From positions 1 to 64,000 of the forward strand of contig NZ_BKCG01000012.1 in the NCBI RefSeq assembly GCF_008974325.1: 64,000 nucleotides of DNA, read 5' to 3'. Of the stretch, positions 46,988 through 56,520 are shown in pieces. The position numbers and the translations under genes are program-made. The stretch's first letter is position 1, and each line of letters opens with the position of its first letter. This DNA comes from Patiriisocius marinus. Lineage in GTDB: Bacteria; Bacteroidota; Bacteroidia; Flavobacteriales; Flavobacteriaceae. The notes under the pieces were generated by a model. It worked only from the letters and a program-made list of their open reading frames with translations, had not been told where the DNA came from and ran no database searches.

Positions 46988-48118
46988 ATGGATTTTAAAC
47001 TAGAAGCAACAGACATAGCCGGACAGGCAAGAGCAGGAACAATAACATTAGACCACGGTACTATTGAAACTCCTATTTTTATGCCCGTAGGTACTGTGGG
47101 TACTGTAAAAGGGGTACATCAAAAAGAACTTCGTGACGAAATTAATCCTGATATTATTCTAGGAAACACCTATCATTTATACTTACGTCCAGGAACTAAC
47201 ATCCTCGAGAAAGCTGGTGGTTTGCACAAGTTCATGAATTGGGACCGAAATATTTTAACCGATAGTGGAGGGTACCAAGTTTATTCACTTTCGGCTAATC
47301 GAAAAATTAAAGAAGAAGGTGTAAAGTTTAAGTCACACATTGATGGAAGCTACCATACATTCACACCTGAGAATGTAATGGAAATACAGCGTAGTATTGG
47401 AGCTGATATTATTATGGCTTTTGATGAATGTACACCATACCCTTGTGATTATAATTACGCAAAACGTTCTATGCATATGACCCATAGATGGCTAGAGCGT
47501 TGCTTAACGCATCTTGACAAAGTGCCGTTTAAATATGATTACAGCCAAACATTTTTTCCAATTGTGCAAGGGAGTACCTATAAAGATTTAAGAAAACAAT
47601 CTGCTGAATACATCGCTGGTGTAGGAGCAGAGGGGAACGCTATAGGTGGATTGTCAGTTGGGGAACCTGCTGAAGAAATGTACGCAATGACAGAAGTCGT
47701 TACGGCTATACTACCTAAAGATAAGCCACGTTATTTAATGGGAGTAGGTACGCCTATTAACCTTTTAGAAAATATTGCTTTAGGTATTGATATGTTTGAC
47801 TGTGTTATGCCTACTCGTAACGGTAGAAACGGAATGTTGTTTACAGCGCACGGTACAATTAATATAAAAAACAAGAAGTGGGAAGCTGATTTTTCAGCAA
47901 TTGATGAAATGGCAATCACTTGGGTTGATACAGAATACAGTAAAGCATACTTACGTCATTTATTTACAGTAAATGAAATGTTAGGACGCCAAATAGCAAC
48001 CATTCATAATTTAGGGTTTTACCTTTGGTTGGTTCGTGAAGCTAGAAAACATATCTTAGCGGGAGATTACACACCGTGGAAGAATATGATGGTTAAGCAG
48101 ATGGACAAACGTCTTTAA
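46988..48118 (+). CDS. tgt: Queuine tRNA-ribosyltransferase lacking the zinc cysteines
   Basis: The 376-residue enzyme exchanges guanine for preQ1 in tRNA anticodons. Active-site residues are in place: Asp92 (TDSGGYQV), Asp146 (DECTP) and the nucleophile Asp271 (DCVMPTRNGRNG). The zinc site normally has CxCxxC just before YSRAY and a later His. Here residues 306-316 read DEMAITWVDTE and contain no Cys, though His340 remains. The start at 46988 follows the promoter. lptF/G-type and EamA genes follow. Confidence 0.92.
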   Translation: MDFKLEATDIAGQARAGTITLDHGTIETPIFMPVGTVGTVKGVHQKELRDEINPDIILGNTYHLYLRPGTNILEKAGGLHKFMNWDRNILTDSGGYQVYSLSANRKIKEEGVKFKSHIDGSYHTFTPENVMEIQRSIGADIIMAFDECTPYPCDYNYAKRSMHMTHRWLERCLTHLDKVPFKYDYSQTFFPIVQGSTYKDLRKQSAEYIAGVGAEGNAIGGLSVGEPAEEMYAMTEVVTAILPKDKPRYLMGVGTPINLLENIALGIDMFDCVMPTRNGRNGMLFTAHGTINIKNKKWEADFSAIDEMAITWVDTEYSKAYLRHLFTVNEMLGRQIATIHNLGFYLWLVREARKHILAGDYTPWKNMMVKQMDKRL

Positions 48119-48193
48119 TTGAATTCTATAGAATTTAGAAAATCAAGCTTGATTAAAACTCAAGTTTCAACAAATCACAAACTATAAGCCGCC

Positions 48194-49273
48194 TTGTTAA
48201 GCATTCTTGATAAATACATATTAAAACGATACTTAGGGACCTTTGTGCTTCTATTATTGCTTTTTATTCCTATTGGGATTACAGTGAATTTGGCTGAGAA
48301 GATTGATAAAATTCTGTCAAACGAAGTGCCTTTCTTCGAAGTGGTGAAGTATTATTTAGATTTCACCGTCTATTTTGCAAACCTGTTGTTTCCTCTGTTT
48401 TTATTTTTGTCGGTAATTTGGTTTACGTCTAAGCTGGCTAATAACACAGAGATTATTGCTTTTTTAAGTAGTGGAGTTTCGTATTATAGATTTCTCCGTC
48501 CTTATATGATAGGTGCAACAATAGTTTGTGTTGGAGCATTTTTCTTAGGAATGTACTTAGCTCCAATGGCTAGTTTAGGTTTTAATGAATTCTCTTTTAA
48601 ATACCTTAAAAAAGGAAAACAGGATAGGGAGAAAGCCAATGTTTATAGGCAGATTAATGAAAATGATTACATCTACGTAAGCTACTTTAATGTAACAGAA
48701 AAGTCAGGAAGTAACTTTACTTTAGAACATTTTGAAGATCAGAAATTAAAATACAAGCTTTCAGCTAACCGAATTAAATATAATGTTGAGGATAGTACCT
48801 ATTCATTGTTTCAATATAAAAAGCGAATAATTGGGGAGAATAATGATATTATTGAGAGTCAACAAAAATTAGATACAGTTTTTAGTTTTGACCTTGATGA
48901 TCTTACTCCGGTAAAATATATAGCTGAAACGTTAAACCTCCCAGAGCTTAATAAGTTTATTGCAAGAGAAAAAGACAAAGGGTCTAACTTAATTAATAGA
49001 TATGAAGTTGTACGTTATAAACGATGGAGTTTGCCAGTTTCAGCGTATATATTGACCATTATTGCTGTAGCAGTTTCTTCGATAAAACGAAGAGGAGGTA
49101 TGGGTGTTAATCTTGCCATAGGTATTGCCATTGGGATGGTATTTATTTTCTTCGATAAAATTTTTGGGACCCTTGCTGAGCAAAGTGATTTTTCACCATT
49201 TGTTGCAACGTGGGCACCTAATATTGTATTTGCTATTTTGGCAATATATCTATTACGCAATGCAAAACGATAA
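48194..49273 (+). CDS. LptF/LptG family permease
   Basis: The 359-residue inner-membrane protein starts with TTG (48194), as MLSILDKYILKRYL is the family start. It has three N-terminal helices, a periplasmic jellyroll-type domain (about 130-265), and three C-terminal helices (RRGGMGVNLAIGIAIGMVFIF). It should be one subunit of the lipopolysaccharide transporter LptB2FG. LptF and LptG cannot be told apart here. Its 3' end overlaps the EamA gene by 14 bp. Confidence 0.88.
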   Translation: MLSILDKYILKRYLGTFVLLLLLFIPIGITVNLAEKIDKILSNEVPFFEVVKYYLDFTVYFANLLFPLFLFLSVIWFTSKLANNTEIIAFLSSGVSYYRFLRPYMIGATIVCVGAFFLGMYLAPMASLGFNEFSFKYLKKGKQDREKANVYRQINENDYIYVSYFNVTEKSGSNFTLEHFEDQKLKYKLSANRIKYNVEDSTYSLFQYKKRIIGENNDIIESQQKLDTVFSFDLDDLTPVKYIAETLNLPELNKFIAREKDKGSNLINRYEVVRYKRWSLPVSAYILTIIAVAVSSIKRRGGMGVNLAIGIAIGMVFIFFDKIFGTLAEQSDFSPFVATWAPNIVFAILAIYLLRNAKR

Positions 49274-50153
49274 ACTACTCAATTACTTACATCTTCATTT
49301 TATAGTTTTTATTTGGGGATTTACAGCAGTACTGGGTGCGCTCATTTCAATTGAGGCAATACCCTTAGTTTGGTATCGCATGTTAATGGCTACATCACTT
49401 ATCTTTTTATGGGTTTTATACCGTAAGGAATCGCTTAAATTTACTTGGAAAACTATAGGTGGTTTCTGTATTGCAGGAATTGTTATAGCCTTGCATTGGT
49501 TAGCGTTTTTTGGAGCAATTAAAGCTTCAAATGTTTCAGTGACGTTAGCAATAATGTCAACGGGAGCTTTGTTTACATCCATTTTAGAACCTATTTTTTA
49601 TAGACGTAAAGTAATCTGGTACGAAGTAATGTTCGGTTTAATTGTAGTAGCTGGACTAGCGATTATATTCAATGTTGAAGGCGATTATTTTACTGGTATA
49701 TTACTAGCATTATCTGCATCATTTTTAGGAGCTTTATTTTCTGTAATTAATGGGAAATTTGCGGTTAAATATAAAGCTTCAGTTATTTCGCTTTATGAAT
49801 TAGGCTTTGGTGTACTATTCATTACAGGCTATTTAATTTTAAACGGAAATTTTACAGCGGAATTCTTTGTGCTGTCTCAAAACGATTTAATTTACCTTTT
49901 TATATTAGCATCAGCGTGCACTGCCTATGCGTTTATTGCATCAGTACATGTAATGAAATGGATTTCACCATATACCGTAATGCTTACTATTAATATGGAA
50001 CCAGTGTACGGTATCATTCTCGCATTATTGATATTAGGTGATGATGAGTATATGAGTCCACAATTTTATTATGGAGCAGCATTAATAATAGTAACAGTTG
50101 TAGCAAATGGAATTGTAAAAAACAGCTTAGGAAGAAGCAAAGCTATCTTATAA
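49260..50153 (+). CDS. EamA/DMT family transporter
   Basis: The start is set at 49260 (MQNDKLLNYLHLHFIVFIWG); an earlier start lies wholly inside the LptF/G gene. The 297-residue protein has about ten helices in two EamA repeats (FIVFIWGFTAVLGALIS, SFLGALFSVINGKFA). The substrate is unknown. Confidence 0.85.
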   Translation: MQNDKLLNYLHLHFIVFIWGFTAVLGALISIEAIPLVWYRMLMATSLIFLWVLYRKESLKFTWKTIGGFCIAGIVIALHWLAFFGAIKASNVSVTLAIMSTGALFTSILEPIFYRRKVIWYEVMFGLIVVAGLAIIFNVEGDYFTGILLALSASFLGALFSVINGKFAVKYKASVISLYELGFGVLFITGYLILNGNFTAEFFVLSQNDLIYLFILASACTAYAFIASVHVMKWISPYTVMLTINMEPVYGIILALLILGDDEYMSPQFYYGAALIIVTVVANGIVKNSLGRSKAIL

Positions 50154-50331
50154 TTACTATTCAATTGAAATGAATTGTGGGTTGATTCGTTTATGTTCTA
50201 AAAAAAAATAATTTTAATAATTATTCATTTAAAAGCACAATTACTAACGCGTTATAATTTCCGAAGAGAGAAACTAACTAACGATTGTTAAGAAAAAAAT
50301 CGCAAGAGTCGAATTGCTTGAAACAATATTT

Positions 50332-50339
50332 TATATTTG
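50332..50339 (+). promoter_or_regulatory. Promoter -7 element of accA
   Basis: TATATTTG fits TANNTTTG. It lies 35 bp before the chosen ATG and after the unlikely upstream TTG at 50285. Confidence 0.5.
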
Positions 50340-50374
50340 CAGTTAGACCCAAGACTAAATATCTCAAAAAGACT

Positions 50375-51328
50375 ATGGAGTACCTTGATTTTGAATTACC
50401 AATTAAAGAATTACAAGAGCAATACGAAAAGGCTTGCGCTATTGGAGAAGAGAGCGATGTTGATGTTTCCAATACTTGTAAACAAATAGAGAAAAAACTA
50501 TCCGATACTAAAAAAGATATCTATAAAAACTTGACGCCTTGGCAACGAGTTCAGTTATCTAGGCACCCTAATCGTCCATACACTATGGACTATATTAATG
50601 CCATTTGTGGTGACTCATTTTTAGAACTTCACGGAGACCGTGGGTTTAAAGATGATAAAGCAATGGTAGGTGGTTTAGGGAAAATTGGTGACCAAAGCTA
50701 TATGTTTGTAGGTCAACAAAAAGGGTACAATACTAAAACACGACAGTACAGAAACTTTGGGATGGCAAACCCTGAAGGATACCGTAAAGCATTACGCTTA
50801 ATGAAATCTGCCGAAAAATTTAATGTACCTGTTGTATGTTTAATTGATACCCCTGGTGCATTTCCTGGGATTGAAGCTGAAGAACGCGGACAAGGAGAAG
50901 CTATTGCAAGAAACATCCTTGAAATGACACGACTTAAAGTGCCAATAATTGTAGTGATTATAGGTGAGGGGGCAAGTGGTGGAGCCTTAGGAATAGGTGT
51001 TGGTGACCGCGTACTAATGTTAGAAAACACATGGTACTCAGTAATTTCTCCAGAAAGTTGTTCGTCTATATTATGGAGAAGCTGGGAGTTTAAAGAACAA
51101 GCGGCAGATGCATTGAAGTTGACAGCAACCGATATGAAAAAGCAAAAGCTTATCGATTTAATTGTAAAAGAACCAATAGGAGGAGCACACGCTAATCGTG
51201 AAAAAACATTCACCACAGTCGCAACTGCAATTGAAAAAGAATATGCTACATTAAAAGACTTATCACCAAAAGATCTTGTTGAAAGTCGAATGGAAAAATA
51301 TTTTAATATGGGAGTCTACAAAGGCTAA
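50375..51328 (+). CDS. accA: Acetyl-CoA carboxylase carboxyltransferase alpha subunit
   Basis: The start is the ATG at 50375 ([20 protein letters not shown]), which matches the family start; an in-frame TTG at 50285 would place the promoter inside the gene. The 317-residue subunit transfers the carboxyl group from biotin to acetyl-CoA. It contains [20 protein letters not shown] and the [16 protein letters not shown] and [11 protein letters not shown] segments. The length fits E. coli AccA. Confidence 0.95.
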   Translation: MEYLDFELPIKELQEQYEKACAIGEESDVDVSNTCKQIEKKLSDTKKDIYKNLTPWQRVQLSRHPNRPYTMDYINAICGDSFLELHGDRGFKDDKAMVGGLGKIGDQSYMFVGQQKGYNTKTRQYRNFGMANPEGYRKALRLMKSAEKFNVPVVCLIDTPGAFPGIEAEERGQGEAIARNILEMTRLKVPIIVVIIGEGASGGALGIGVGDRVLMLENTWYSVISPESCSSILWRSWEFKEQAADALKLTATDMKKQKLIDLIVKEPIGGAHANREKTFTTVATAIEKEYATLKDLSPKDLVESRMEKYFNMGVYKG

Positions 51329-51350
51329 CTTTGGTCATACTAACAGTTTA

Positions 51351-51382
51351 AAAAACCTGAAGTTTTGACTTCGGGTTTTTTT
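51351..51382 (+). terminator. Terminator after accA
   Basis: AAAACCTGAAG pairs with CTTCGGGTTTT (one G-U pair), followed by T. Confidence 0.75.
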
Positions 51383-51493
51383 GTGGTTATTAACAAAAAT
51401 ATTAACTTATTAACAGGTCGATTGTTCATGAACGGTGAACATCGATTAACTAAATTTTAACGTCTCAGTTAACAATTTCTTTACATTCGCTCT

Positions 51494-53047
51494 ATGGAAA
51501 ACCTTAAGCCTCAAACATCTTTTAAAAAGCGCGCTACGCCGGTAATTAACCTTGAAAAAGGAAAAATACCGCCGCAAGCTGTTGAGTTAGAGGAGGTTGT
51601 GTTAGGTGCAATGATGATTGATAAAAAAGGTGTCGATGAGGTTATCGATATTTTAAGTACCGATGCTTTCTACAAAGTAGCACACCAGCACATATTTGAC
51701 GCCATTAATACGCTATTTCATGAAAGTCAACCTATTGACTTATTAACTGTTTCGCAACAATTAAAAAAGGCTCAGCAATTAGAGGTTGCAGGAGGTGAGT
51801 TTTACTTGGTCCAGTTAACTCAAAAAGTATCATCGTCTGCGCACATTGAGTTTCACGCTCGAATAATTTTACAGAAATATATTCAGCGTAGTTTAATTAA
51901 AATATCTAGTGAGATTATTGAAGACTCCTACGATGAAACTACTGATGTTTTTGACCTATTAGATCAAGCGGAAAGTAAACTGTATGATGTAACTCAAGGA
52001 AACTTAAAACGATCAAGTGAGACTGCTAGTGATTTAGTACGTCAAGCAAAAGAACGTATTCAGGATATTGCCAATAAAGAAGGACTTTCTGGTATACCAT
52101 CCGGTTTTACCGAAGTTGATAAACTTACTTCGGGATGGCAACCATCCGATTTAATTATTATTGCAGCTCGTCCTGGTATGGGAAAGACGGCTTTGACACT
52201 GTCAATGGCTCGTAATATGGCAGTAGAACACAATGTACCGGTAGCGTTTTTCTCCTGTGAGATGTCTTCAGTACAGTTAATTACTCGTTTAATCTCTTCG
52301 GAAACGGGTCTTTCTTCGGAAAAGTTACGTACCGGAAACTTAGAACAACACGAATGGGAACAGTTAAACGTTAAAGTGAAAGGACTTGAAAAAGCACCTT
52401 TATTTATTGATGATACACCTTCACTTTCTATTTTCGATTTACGTGCAAAAGCTCGTAGACTAGCTTCTCAACATGGTATTAAAATTATAATGATTGACTA
52501 CTTGCAGTTAATGACTGCTGGTGGAACAAAAGGTGGTGGAAATCGTGAACAAGAAATTTCAACAATTTCGCGTAACCTTAAAGCACTCGCTAAGGAATTA
52601 AATGTTCCTGTTATAGCACTGTCTCAGTTATCACGTGCTGTGGAAACCAGAGGTGGATCTAAACGTCCATTACTAAGTGATCTTCGTGAATCTGGAGCAA
52701 TTGAGCAAGATGCAGATATTGTATCGTTTATTTACAGACCAGAATATTATAAAATTGATGAGTGGGATGATGATGAACATTCTCCTACAGAAGGACAAGG
52801 TGAATTTATTGTAGCCAAACACCGTAATGGTGGACTGGACGAAATTAGACTTCGATTTGTAGGACATTTAGGTAAGTTTGAAAACCTAGAATCTTTTCCA
52901 TTTACAAATGAAATTGCATCAAGTATGAATGCTGCTGCTAATGACGATACCTTTAAACCAGATAATTTTCCATCTGCTCAAGATGCCTTTGGAACTCCTT
53001 TTGATACTCCAGGACTTGGAGGCGGTGATGATGAGGTTCCGTTTTAA
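51494..53047 (+). CDS. dnaB: Replicative DNA helicase
   Basis: The 517-residue helicase unwinds DNA at the replication fork. The N-terminal domain (PPQAVELEEVVLGAMMID) and the RecA-like C-terminal domain (Walker A ARPGMGKTAL; Walker B IIMIDYLQLM; LSQLSRAVETR; DLRESGAIEQDAD) are present. No intein interrupts it. The C-terminal tail after 470 is acidic and Gly-rich. It stands alone; the replication origin is not visible. Confidence 0.96.
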   Translation: MENLKPQTSFKKRATPVINLEKGKIPPQAVELEEVVLGAMMIDKKGVDEVIDILSTDAFYKVAHQHIFDAINTLFHESQPIDLLTVSQQLKKAQQLEVAGGEFYLVQLTQKVSSSAHIEFHARIILQKYIQRSLIKISSEIIEDSYDETTDVFDLLDQAESKLYDVTQGNLKRSSETASDLVRQAKERIQDIANKEGLSGIPSGFTEVDKLTSGWQPSDLIIIAARPGMGKTALTLSMARNMAVEHNVPVAFFSCEMSSVQLITRLISSETGLSSEKLRTGNLEQHEWEQLNVKVKGLEKAPLFIDDTPSLSIFDLRAKARRLASQHGIKIIMIDYLQLMTAGGTKGGGNREQEISTISRNLKALAKELNVPVIALSQLSRAVETRGGSKRPLLSDLRESGAIEQDADIVSFIYRPEYYKIDEWDDDEHSPTEGQGEFIVAKHRNGGLDEIRLRFVGHLGKFENLESFPFTNEIASSMNAAANDDTFKPDNFPSAQDAFGTPFDTPGLGGGDDEVPF

Positions 53048-53284
53048 TTATAACGAACTTAAAAAGTAGCTGTTTAACTACTATGGTTATTACACTATAA
53101 TAGTTTAAATATTGAAACCTAAACTAATTAATAGGTCAGATTGGATAACTTTGTTAAGTTGTTAATCAGACCTATTTTATTTTAATTTTAGTGTAGAATC
53201 TCATTTGATTTTTGGCGTGAATATTGTCTATAATAAATCCCAAATCTACGGGACAATTAGAACTAGAATCTTTATTTTTAGATT

Positions 53285-54544
53285 ATGACAAAATTTATTA
53301 GTTGCGTACTATTGATGCTTATGTCCTTTACGGCATCAGCTTCATATATACTTATACCAATGGACCTTGAAGGTCAAAAAGAACATCTAAAAGCATACGG
53401 TATTACGTACTGGACTTTAGATAAAGATGTGAAAGCAAAGTGGCTACTTAACTATAGAGGTGGTTCATTTTTACTTCCAGATACTGAAGAAATTAGAAAA
53501 GAATGCCAGATTAGAGGTGTTTCTTTTGAAATTTTAAGTGATTCAAAAACGGAAGCACTGTTATTAGATATTAGCAGCCCTTCTCAAAATATGGAAGCGG
53601 TAGTTTTAGAGAAAGCACCTAAAATTGCAGTGTACTCCCCAAAAGGAAATCAGCCATGGGATGATGCAGTTACTATGGTATTAACGTATGCCGAAATACC
53701 TTACACAACTATTTATGATGAAGAAGTACTGGGGGATGAGTTATTATTGTATGATTGGTTACACTTGCATCACGAAGATTTTACAGGGCAGTATGGTAAA
53801 TTTTATAGAGCTTATCGATCTGCACCTTGGTATATTGAAGAGAAGAAAAAAAGTGAAGCATTGGCAGCCAAACTTGGTTATGATAAAGTTTCCGAAGAAA
53901 AACGAGATGTGGCTTTAAAAATACGAGATTATGTAGTAGGAGGAGGGTTTATGTTTGCTATGTGTAGTGCTACAGATAGTTTTGACATAGCACTTGCTGC
54001 TGAAGGGGTTGATATTTGCGAACCTATGTTTGATGGCGATCCAAGTGAGGCTAACTACCAAAATAAAATTGACGACAAAAAAACTTTTGCTTTTAAAGAT
54101 TTTACATTGGAACGCAATCCAATGGTGTACGAGTTTTCATCAATTGATATGACAACTAAACGTAAAGTGAATAAAATTACCGACTACTTTTCATTAATGG
54201 ATTATAGCGCTAAATGGGATCCAATTCCGTGTATGTTGGTTCAAAACCATACATCATTAGTAAAAGGTTTTATGGGGCAAACTACAAGTTATGAGCGCGC
54301 AACAGTAAAAAGTAATGTGCTTGTAATGGGAGAGCATAAAGCAAGTGGCGAAGCTCGTTATATACATGGTATTAAGGGAAAAGGTTTTTTTACCTTTTAC
54401 GGAGGGCATGATCCAGAAGACTACCAGCACAGAGTAGGAGATGCAAAAACAGAACTTGCACTACACCCTAACTCTCCAGGATACCGTTTAATATTAAACA
54501 ACGTGTTATTTCCAGCTGCTAAGAAAAAGAAGCAGAAAACGTGA
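53285..54544 (+). CDS. Secreted class I GATase-like protein (often labelled asparagine synthetase B)
   Basis: The 419-residue protein has a signal peptide (MTKFISCVLLMLMSFTASAS). No Ntn-type N-terminal Cys or synthetase domain is seen, so the common label 'asparagine synthetase B' is doubtful. The segment VVGGGFMFAMCSATDSFDIAL resembles the nucleophile elbow of a class I GATase/ThuA-like fold (G-x-MC-x-A), and KIAVYSPKGNQPWDDAVTM the first strand. The C-terminus has HGIKGKGFFTFYGGHDPEDY. The function is unknown. The accessory island begins directly after its stop. Confidence 0.6.
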   Translation: MTKFISCVLLMLMSFTASASYILIPMDLEGQKEHLKAYGITYWTLDKDVKAKWLLNYRGGSFLLPDTEEIRKECQIRGVSFEILSDSKTEALLLDISSPSQNMEAVVLEKAPKIAVYSPKGNQPWDDAVTMVLTYAEIPYTTIYDEEVLGDELLLYDWLHLHHEDFTGQYGKFYRAYRSAPWYIEEKKKSEALAAKLGYDKVSEEKRDVALKIRDYVVGGGFMFAMCSATDSFDIALAAEGVDICEPMFDGDPSEANYQNKIDDKKTFAFKDFTLERNPMVYEFSSIDMTTKRKVNKITDYFSLMDYSAKWDPIPCMLVQNHTSLVKGFMGQTTSYERATVKSNVLVMGEHKASGEARYIHGIKGKGFFTFYGGHDPEDYQHRVGDAKTELALHPNSPGYRLILNNVLFPAAKKKKQKT

Positions 54545-54564
54545 TTGTTAACTAATACACCTTG

Positions 54565-54626
54565 CAGGATATCCATGACAACTAATCAATAGGACCCTGT
54601 TTGTTTTACAGTATATCCATGATAAC
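54565..54626. repeat. Pair of direct repeats at the island boundary
   Basis: CAGGATATCCATGACAAC (54565-54582) and CAGTATATCCATGATAAC (54609-54626) differ at two of 18 bases, with a 44 bp period. They lie between the chromosomal gene and the first cassette-like core. Confidence 0.7.
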
Positions 54627-54642
54627 GAGTATTATATAACTA

Positions 54643-54652
54643 GTTGCCAGCA
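54643..54652. repeat. Left boundary core of cassette-like unit 1
   Basis: GTTGCCAGCA, whose inverse (TGCAGGCAAC, 9 of 10 matched) lies after the gene at 55500-55509. A GTT.../...AAC inverted pair at the two ends of a unit is the boundary pattern of integron gene cassettes. Confidence 0.5.
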
Positions 54653-54674
54653 TTAAAAAAAACATTTAGATAAT

Positions 54675-55487
54675 ATGGGCAAAAGCCATATCGTTTTAAA
54701 ACCGACAAAAAAGATTAAGAAAAATTTCAATTTATCTGACTCGTTAAAAAACATTGAGGTTCCTGAGAAAAGCAAAACTGTAGCAAAAGAATATTTAAAA
54801 ACAAAAAAGCTATCAGACGAGTTCAGTCAGGACTTGCTATTGGAATTTGATGATTCTTTAATTTTTTGTTTCGATTTCTTACACGATAGAGTCAAATACA
54901 TAATTCCTGAAATAAATCCAACCACAATTTTATATTCAAATGCAACAATGTTTCATAGAAATTTATTGTTTGCTAAGGTAAAACTCTTTGAAAAATCCCC
55001 TACTTTAAAAAAAATAGACAAACCAATTGACTTAAAGGTTTTTGGGGAGTTTTTTCAGTATGCTTCAAATTGTATAATAAATCTTCAATCATCTGTTGAA
55101 TGTTTTGCAAATAGAAGGATTCCAAAAAGTGTATTAGACGAATGCATTGATAAAAACGGCGATATATTTGAGCCTTCTATAACCCATAAATTGGATACCT
55201 TACTTCCAAAAGTTTATGAAAAAAGGTTTAGAACAAAATCTAAGAGAGATAATTTAAAAGTCAGACAAGTGATTGAACTTAGAAATCAGATTATTCACCT
55301 TACCCCAAATTCTGACATTTCTAATACCAAATACAAATCATTATATAGGAAATTAATAAATTTTGAATATGAAAAAGCTATATATGCAGTTAGAAACTTA
55401 ATAAATTTCTATGAACCTAATTTATTAGAAGATTGTCCCTGTGGGAAAGAATACGATTATGAAATTATAACTACAGAGAAAAATTAA
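54675..55487 (+). CDS. HEPN-like hypothetical protein in a cassette-like unit
   Basis: The 270-residue soluble protein is mostly helical and Lys-rich. It holds a single RNxxxH motif (Arg203-Asn204...His208 in ELRNQIIHL), the catalytic signature of HEPN domain RNases found in toxins and abortive-infection systems. A helix preceding it (CFANRRIPKSVLDECID) and the following YRKLINFEYEKAIYAVRNLI support a helical bundle. The C-terminus ends with a CPCG pair. No antitoxin gene is adjacent. It is flanked by inverted core sequences. Confidence 0.6.
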   Translation: MGKSHIVLKPTKKIKKNFNLSDSLKNIEVPEKSKTVAKEYLKTKKLSDEFSQDLLLEFDDSLIFCFDFLHDRVKYIIPEINPTTILYSNATMFHRNLLFAKVKLFEKSPTLKKIDKPIDLKVFGEFFQYASNCIINLQSSVECFANRRIPKSVLDECIDKNGDIFEPSITHKLDTLLPKVYEKRFRTKSKRDNLKVRQVIELRNQIIHLTPNSDISNTKYKSLYRKLINFEYEKAIYAVRNLINFYEPNLLEDCPCGKEYDYEIITTEKN

Positions 55488-55499
55488 GGAATAAATTAC

Positions 55500-55639
55500 T
55501 GCAGGCAACAACGTGTATAATCAATTGCTTGGTTCACTGCCGACTTACGAACATTCCTGCGGAATATTCTATCTGTGATTTATTTGCTAAATTAGTTGCT
55601 TAACATCGCAACTAATCATACACAAAACCGTTAGCAATA
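55500..55639 (-). repeat. attC-like recombination site B
   Basis: A 140 bp non-coding site. The left core is TGCAGGCAAC and the right core is GTTAGCAATA. Arms 55513-55528 (GTGTATAATCAATTGC) and 55608-55623 (GCAACTAATCATACAC) match as an inverted repeat at 13 of 16 positions. The three differences are G-T wobbles if the bottom strand folds and A-C mismatches if the top strand folds. An inner hairpin ATTCC-TGC-GGAAT lies at 55553-55565. This is the pattern expected of a folded integron attC. Confidence 0.55.
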
Positions 55640-55644
55640 AATTA

Positions 55645-56388
55645 ATGAAACCCATTTATAGAACATTAATACTGATTATTATTTTAAGTTCTTGCTCATC
55701 TAACTCTGAAAAGGATAAACTTATTGGGAATTGGAGTGTGCCAAATGGTCTTAATGAATTTGAGTTTTACAAAGATTCGTTGATTGTAAACGAATGGGGA
55801 ATGAGTTATATAAATGAATGGAATATTGACAAATCGAAACTCTATCTTGAACCAATTAAAGGACTTGATAGTTTCGCGCTTAAAACAAAATCATTTGATT
55901 ACAGATTAAGCACAAATCGTGATACACTATTTATTAAGCGAGAAACAGATAGCTTTTTTGGTCCAGCAATTTTAAGAATTAAAAACGCATTTGACTATCA
56001 ACTCAAACGGAATTATCTGACAATTGAATTACCAACAGAACAGGATTTAGTAAAAGAGCCAGATTCATCAGTAGGACTAAATATTTATGTTGGATATAAT
56101 AAAGATAAATTAATTGCAAAATCTGATGATGACAGAAATTTAGATTTGACCGATATAAAGTATTTTGCGTACGAATATATGGCGAGTACAGAACAAGGAA
56201 TACAACCCAACTTACATTTTAATTTAATCGCAGATAAAAAAATTAAAACATCTGAATTAGATTCAGTTCGGAATATTTTAAAACAAACAAATTTTAGTAA
56301 AATTTTTAGAGTTTATACTAACGAAAAAGTTGATTACAATAAAACTAACTGGAAAGATGAATTAGTTTGGTATGGCAGAATTGAATAA
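55645..56388 (+). CDS. Hypothetical lipoprotein in a cassette-like unit
   Basis: The 247-residue product has a lipobox (IIILSSC, Cys17). The N-terminal half (GNWSVPNGLNEFEFYKDSLI) resembles a lipocalin-like domain. The C-terminal part (LNIYVGYNKDKLI, then HFNLIADKKIKTSELDSVRN) weakly recalls the periplasmic domain of ExbD-type proteins; this is uncertain. The gene starts 6 bp after the GTTAGCAATA core and ends 5 bp before its exact inverse TATTGCTAAC, leaving almost no leader. Confidence 0.7.
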   Translation: MKPIYRTLILIIILSSCSSNSEKDKLIGNWSVPNGLNEFEFYKDSLIVNEWGMSYINEWNIDKSKLYLEPIKGLDSFALKTKSFDYRLSTNRDTLFIKRETDSFFGPAILRIKNAFDYQLKRNYLTIELPTEQDLVKEPDSSVGLNIYVGYNKDKLIAKSDDDRNLDLTDIKYFAYEYMASTEQGIQPNLHFNLIADKKIKTSELDSVRNILKQTNFSKIFRVYTNEKVDYNKTNWKDELVWYGRIE

Positions 56389-56392
56389 AAAC

Positions 56393-56520
56393 TATTGCTA
56401 ACACCGTATAAAAACTATAGGGAAATTGGTGCTTAACCCAATTTTTACAGTTCTTTTCGAGCTCGACAAATTTTTAAATTTGGCTTATTGAGAAGAAAAA
56501 ATAAAATAATAACGTTTAAT
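56393..56520 (-). repeat. attC-like recombination site C (right end degenerate)
   Basis: It starts with TATTGCTAAC, the exact inverse of the core at 55630-55639. A hairpin AAATTGG (56423-56429) / CCAATTT (56438-56444) and palindromes CGAGCTCG and CAAATTTTTAAATTTG follow. No right arm matching ACCGTATAAAA is present, so the right boundary is unclear. Confidence 0.4.

Noticed and set aside
49125-49259. Upstream start of the EamA gene
   Set aside because: It lies wholly inside the LptF/G coding region, and the family start MQNDKLLNYLHLHF begins at 49260.
50285-50374. TTG start upstream of accA
   Set aside because: It would place the TATATTTG promoter element within the gene, and AccA proteins start at [13 protein letters not shown].
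53285-54544. Asparagine synthetase B function
   Set aside because: It is a common database label for this family, but no amidotransferase Cys2 or synthetase domain is visible and the protein is exported.
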